Source: Corynebacterium deserti GIMN1.010 (GTDB taxonomy: Bacteria > Actinomycetota > Actinomycetes > Mycobacteriales > Mycobacteriaceae). From it: a DNA stretch of 64,000 nucleotides. Location of the stretch: the NCBI RefSeq assembly GCF_001277995.1, contig NZ_CP009220.1, positions 1,054,001-1,118,000 on the forward strand, read 5' to 3'. Each line of letters starts with the position of its first letter. The first letter of the stretch is position 1. The notes beneath the pieces were generated by a model, which was not told where the DNA came from, searched no databases, and worked only from the letters and a program-made list of their open reading frames with translations. Positions 61,285 to 64,000 of this stretch are shown piece after piece. The position numbers and the translations under genes are program-made.

Positions 61285-61346
61285 GCCATGCGAGTCTATT
61301 CAACTATTCGTTGCCGGGTGTGGGGTTCAGGCCTAGCCTGGGATCT

Positions 61347-63026
61347 ATGAACGGATCTACGTGGACGCCGAGGACGTCGCCGCAACTGGCCAACAGTGCT
61401 GCGGGATCGGTGTTGGCGGATGACATGGTAATTCCCACCCATGCAGGCTTTGTCAAAGGCGTTAAAGGCCCAGGTCTGCGTACCTGGCGAGGCATTCCCT
61501 ACGGTCGAAATACTGGTGGAAAATACCGTTTCCGTGCGCCTCGTCCCGTGAAGAAATGGGACGGCATTCGCGATTGCTCCATGTTCGGCGACGTAGCCTC
61601 TCAGCCCACATACTCCTGGACAGACAAGATCCGAGGAACTGAAGACTGCCTCAACCTTGACGTTGTTCGCCCGGACACCGATGAAAAACTGCCCGTCGTG
61701 GTGTACCTTCACGGTGGCTCCTACATCATGGGATCTTCCAGCGAGAAGGCGTTGCGCGGATACAACCTGGTCAAGAACATGAACGTGGTCTACGTGTCGG
61801 TAAATTTTCGACTCGGTGCCTTGGGATATTTGGACATGCGCTCAGTAGGAGAGGACTGCGTAGCCAACCCCGCCCTTCACGATCAGCTCCTAGCTCTGCG
61901 CTGGGTGCAGCGCAATATTGAAGCCTTTGGCGGCGACCCAGGCAATGTCACGCTCATGGGCGAATCTGCGGGCGCAGCAGCCGTCGTCACGCTCATGTGC
62001 GTGCCAGCAGCGAGCGGCCTTTTTCACCGCGCGATTGCACAGTCCGCGCCGATTATCTCTGTGCACTCGTCAACCCAAGCGAAATTTTGGGCGCGCGAAC
62101 TCATCTACCGCATGGCGCTACCCCGCGAGACCACCCTTGACGAGCTGCGCCAAGAATCCGCCGATGACCTTGTGCGCGCCGGGCAATCCATGATGTGGCG
62201 CTCGGGCGAATTGCTCCAGCTCAACTCATGCTACGGCCCGACTGTGGATGGAACACTGCTGCCAGACCACCCGCTGACGATCTTCAACGAAGGACGCCAA
62301 CACCGCATCCCATTCATGATCGGAACCAACGACGGCGAGACGTCTTTTTCCAAGGCATTTTACCTGCGCAGCTCCGCACGCCGTCGCGCTGCCCTGCGCA
62401 TGCTTTCGGTCTATGACCCCAACAATGCGACCGGCGTGGTCGAGGCGTACGGCGGTGCGGTCAGTCGCTCGGACTTCTCGGAATTGCTTGCCGACGCCCT
62501 CTTCTGGGCTCCCTCGATCAGAATCGCCCAAGCTCACGCGTACCACGACGAAGATACGTGGATGTATCGCTTCGATTATGCGCCTGAGTCCATGCGCAAA
62601 CTTGGACTCGGTGCCATTCATTCCTTCGAGCTCAACGCGGTTTTTGGCGACCATGAATCCTCCAGGTCAATGAACTTGGCGAAGTTTGCCGGTGGCATGG
62701 ACGATCTGGAAAGCATTACGGAATTGGTTCAGGATCATTGGCGCCAGTTCATTTATCATGGTCGGCCGGGATCAGCGTGGCATCCATATCGGGACCGTAC
62801 GGACACGGCCCCTGGGCGCGCGACCTTTATTATTGACACAAATTCTCGCATTGCGTGGGATCCTCGCCAAGGCAAGCGAACTGCGTGGGAGAATTACAAC
62901 ATGCTGGAGTGGGGAACTGGTCGACCTGATTTGGTGGATGAGTTGGATTTCATCGAACCGGCAGACGTTGCCGATGAAGCGCAGCTGAAGTGGATTGGTC
63001 GTTTGCAGATGTTTGGTGCCCGCTAG
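61347..63026 (+). CDS. Carboxylesterase, type B (alpha/beta hydrolase)
   Basis: 559 aa from ATG 61347 (a TTG at 61311 would add 12 residues). Landmarks: LRTWRGIPYGRNTGGKYRFRAPRPVKKW, ECLNLDV-type EDCLNLDVVRPD, oxyanion-hole YLHGGSY, nucleophile elbow LMGESAGAAAV (Ser near 209), a FGDHESS acid region and a GAIHSFELNAVFG His motif. Type B esterases hydrolyse carboxylic esters; no signal peptide is visible so it is probably cytosolic. Natural substrate unknown. Single gene divergent from the thioesterase; no terminator seen. Confidence 0.85.
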   Translation: MNGSTWTPRTSPQLANSAAGSVLADDMVIPTHAGFVKGVKGPGLRTWRGIPYGRNTGGKYRFRAPRPVKKWDGIRDCSMFGDVASQPTYSWTDKIRGTEDCLNLDVVRPDTDEKLPVVVYLHGGSYIMGSSSEKALRGYNLVKNMNVVYVSVNFRLGALGYLDMRSVGEDCVANPALHDQLLALRWVQRNIEAFGGDPGNVTLMGESAGAAAVVTLMCVPAASGLFHRAIAQSAPIISVHSSTQAKFWARELIYRMALPRETTLDELRQESADDLVRAGQSMMWRSGELLQLNSCYGPTVDGTLLPDHPLTIFNEGRQHRIPFMIGTNDGETSFSKAFYLRSSARRRAALRMLSVYDPNNATGVVEAYGGAVSRSDFSELLADALFWAPSIRIAQAHAYHDEDTWMYRFDYAPESMRKLGLGAIHSFELNAVFGDHESSRSMNLAKFAGGMDDLESITELVQDHWRQFIYHGRPGSAWHPYRDRTDTAPGRATFIIDTNSRIAWDPRQGKRTAWENYNMLEWGTGRPDLVDELDFIEPADVADEAQLKWIGRLQMFGAR

Positions 63027-63200
63027 TTGCAGTGACGAGCCCTGTTCTAAGCCCTTCTGTCGTGGGGAAATCCGCTGTTGGAATTGCCATATTTTGATGT
63101 ATTGCGAAATGTTAGGCGGGAATTCGTTGTGGGCGCTAGGCTTGTCGGCAGTGTCTGAGGGGACGTCCCCAGCACAAACCAGATGGAAGGTCATCAGAAC

Positions 63201-64000
63201 ATGAGCTTTTTTGAGGACATCGCAGCTGGTCTCGATAGTGACGGTATCGAGTCCCGCGTTAACGGCGACACAATGTTCGTTCCGATCACCTCTGACTTGG
63301 AAATCCAGTTCGTGGAGATCGATTCCCTCTTACCTGCCGCAAATGTGTATATCGCGGCAGCCAATGTTGATGAAGATGATGAAGAATTCGAGGCTGTGTT
63401 GGTGTCGGTGGTGTTCTCTGTGGAGGATGCCGTTGCTGCTGTAGCTAAGCATGTGGCGACTGATCAGGTTGTTACTGTCCTTCGTGATCTCCTCGAAGGA
63501 ACTGATGAGCGCATTCAGGATTTGGAGTTCTTCCAGGATGCAGTCAATGCCAATTTGGTTCGTGCTGAAGTTGGTCAGAACTCTGAACTGCAGGTTTTGG
63601 TTGAGGTGGAAGATGGTGTTCCTACCGCGACGGTGAATTTCATTGCGATTGGTGAGTCTTTTGAGGAGCTCATTGATCAGGCGATTGAAGAGCTGTGGGA
63701 ATCGGATGGTGATGCAGTCCTGTCTGAGGAGGATCGCCAGCGTATGTTTGCGGATCTGACTGCTGAGATTGAGTTCGCGACCGATGAGGTTCTTGATCTG
63801 GGAACGTTTACTGATTTTGATCGTCTGTTTGATGTGCTGTCATTGGCCGATGATCAGGCTGAGGATTGGGAAGCGCAGCTGGTTCCATTTGATGATGAAG
63901 AATTCGATGAGCCAGATGTGTACGACCTCTTTGTTGATGATTCAGTAGAAGATGATGACGAAGACGACCTCGATGACGACCTCGATGACGACTCAGATGA
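63201..64000 (+). CDS. Very acidic protein of unknown function, 3' end outside window
   Basis: 266 codons visible from ATG 63201 to the window edge, with no stop. AGATGGAAGG lies about 11 bases upstream of the ATG. It begins MSFFEDIAAGLDSDGIESRVNGDTMFVPITSDLEIQFVEID, resembling a YbjN/T3SS-chaperone-like alpha/beta fold repeated in two ~100-residue units (each with an 'FxxxLxxLLxG' helix), then an acidic region with runs of Asp and Glu (VDDSVEDDDEDDLDDDLDDD). I do not recognise the family. Extreme acidity suggests binding to basic partner or metal. Confidence 0.7.
   Translation, partial: MSFFEDIAAGLDSDGIESRVNGDTMFVPITSDLEIQFVEIDSLLPAANVYIAAANVDEDDEEFEAVLVSVVFSVEDAVAAVAKHVATDQVVTVLRDLLEGTDERIQDLEFFQDAVNANLVRAEVGQNSELQVLVEVEDGVPTATVNFIAIGESFEELIDQAIEELWESDGDAVLSEEDRQRMFADLTAEIEFATDEVLDLGTFTDFDRLFDVLSLADDQAEDWEAQLVPFDDEEFDEPDVYDLFVDDSVEDDDEDDLDDDLDDDSD

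Noticed and set aside
1..64000. tRNA, rRNA, prophage or insertion sequence
   Set aside because: No cloverleaf-like sequence, rRNA-like block, transposase or terminal inverted repeats were recognised on reading; a dedicated scan would be decisive.
63900..64000. GAT/GAC-rich end as a tandem DNA repeat
   Set aside because: It is the coding sequence of an Asp-rich tail in the same frame as the upstream part of the gene.

Overview
The window is a contiguous chromosomal segment from an actinobacterium of the Corynebacterium glutamicum group. This rests on gene content and order: pcaK-pobA, a TPP riboswitch with ykoEDC, typA-lpqW-mshB-fdxC-dapC, dapD/dapE, folP2-gpgS, divergent glgA/glgC, sigE-cseE-tatB-mrp, and an odhA that fuses E1 to an E2-type catalytic domain, an arrangement typical of Corynebacteriales. 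The N-terminus of DapE differs from the C. glutamicum ATCC 13032 protein as I remember it, so a close relative is as likely as that strain. Assignments rest on motifs and family knowledge only; no database search was run.

Layout. 1-6.2 kb: end of a DMT-type membrane protein, a metallo-hydrolase, a YjbR protein, lipoate ligase, a VOC protein, and the 4-hydroxybenzoate uptake/hydroxylation pair (pcaK-pobA); then one or two very small membrane/secreted ORFs. 6.3-9.6 kb: TPP riboswitch, ECF-type thiamine/precursor transporter ykoE-D-C and a translationally coupled P-loop kinase. 9.6-23.9 kb: ordinary accessory genes (ChaA, PIG-L deacetylase, UvrA paralogue, Tpx, a Pro/Glu/Thr-tailed membrane protein, DUF808, PanE-like, DUF2218, Nudix, a secreted trypsin-like protease, ArsC-like, YkvI, DUF402, Rv1157c-like). 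24-31 kb: typA, lpqW, mshB, a membrane protein, fdxC, dapC, gtrA. 31.2-31.8 kb: a non-coding stretch with a tandem pair of long inverted repeats and a bidirectional terminator. 31.8-36.3 kb: two dapD paralogues flanking an amino-acid permease, then dapE (succinylase branch of lysine/diaminopimelate synthesis). 36.3-44.5 kb: LOG, folP2, gpgS, a DivIVA-like protein, a DUF3117 protein, an RlmA-like methyltransferase, a GH32-fold protein lacking all three catalytic acids, glgA and glgC. 44.5-51.5 kb: methyltransferase, sigE, anti-sigma cseE, tatB, mrp, DUF1003, a soluble MgtE-like protein, a stress-type membrane protein and a lipoprotein. 51.5-64 kb: odhA, a fused ABC exporter, an SDH-L dehydrogenase, a hot-dog thioesterase, a carboxylesterase and the start of a very acidic protein.

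Functional links: DapC, DapD and DapE supply three steps of diaminopimelate synthesis; FdxC sits beside DapC. GlgC and GlgA make ADP-glucose and glucan. SigE and CseE form an envelope/surface-stress sigma/anti-sigma pair; I see two near-perfect ECF promoters (GGAAC-N17-CGTT), one before cseE and one before the stress-type membrane gene at 50261, suggesting a small local regulon. From about 23 kb to 55 kb the gene order follows the Mycobacterium tuberculosis Rv1157c-Rv1248c region as I remember it.

I found no prophage, insertion sequence, CRISPR array, tRNA or rRNA. The items most worth a second look are the degenerate GH32 protein next to glgA, the tandem inverted-repeat element at 31.35-31.47 kb, the diverged DapD paralogue, the two ECF promoters, the terminator/leaderless-promoter overlap at typA-lpqW and the small ORFs ahead of the TPP riboswitch.
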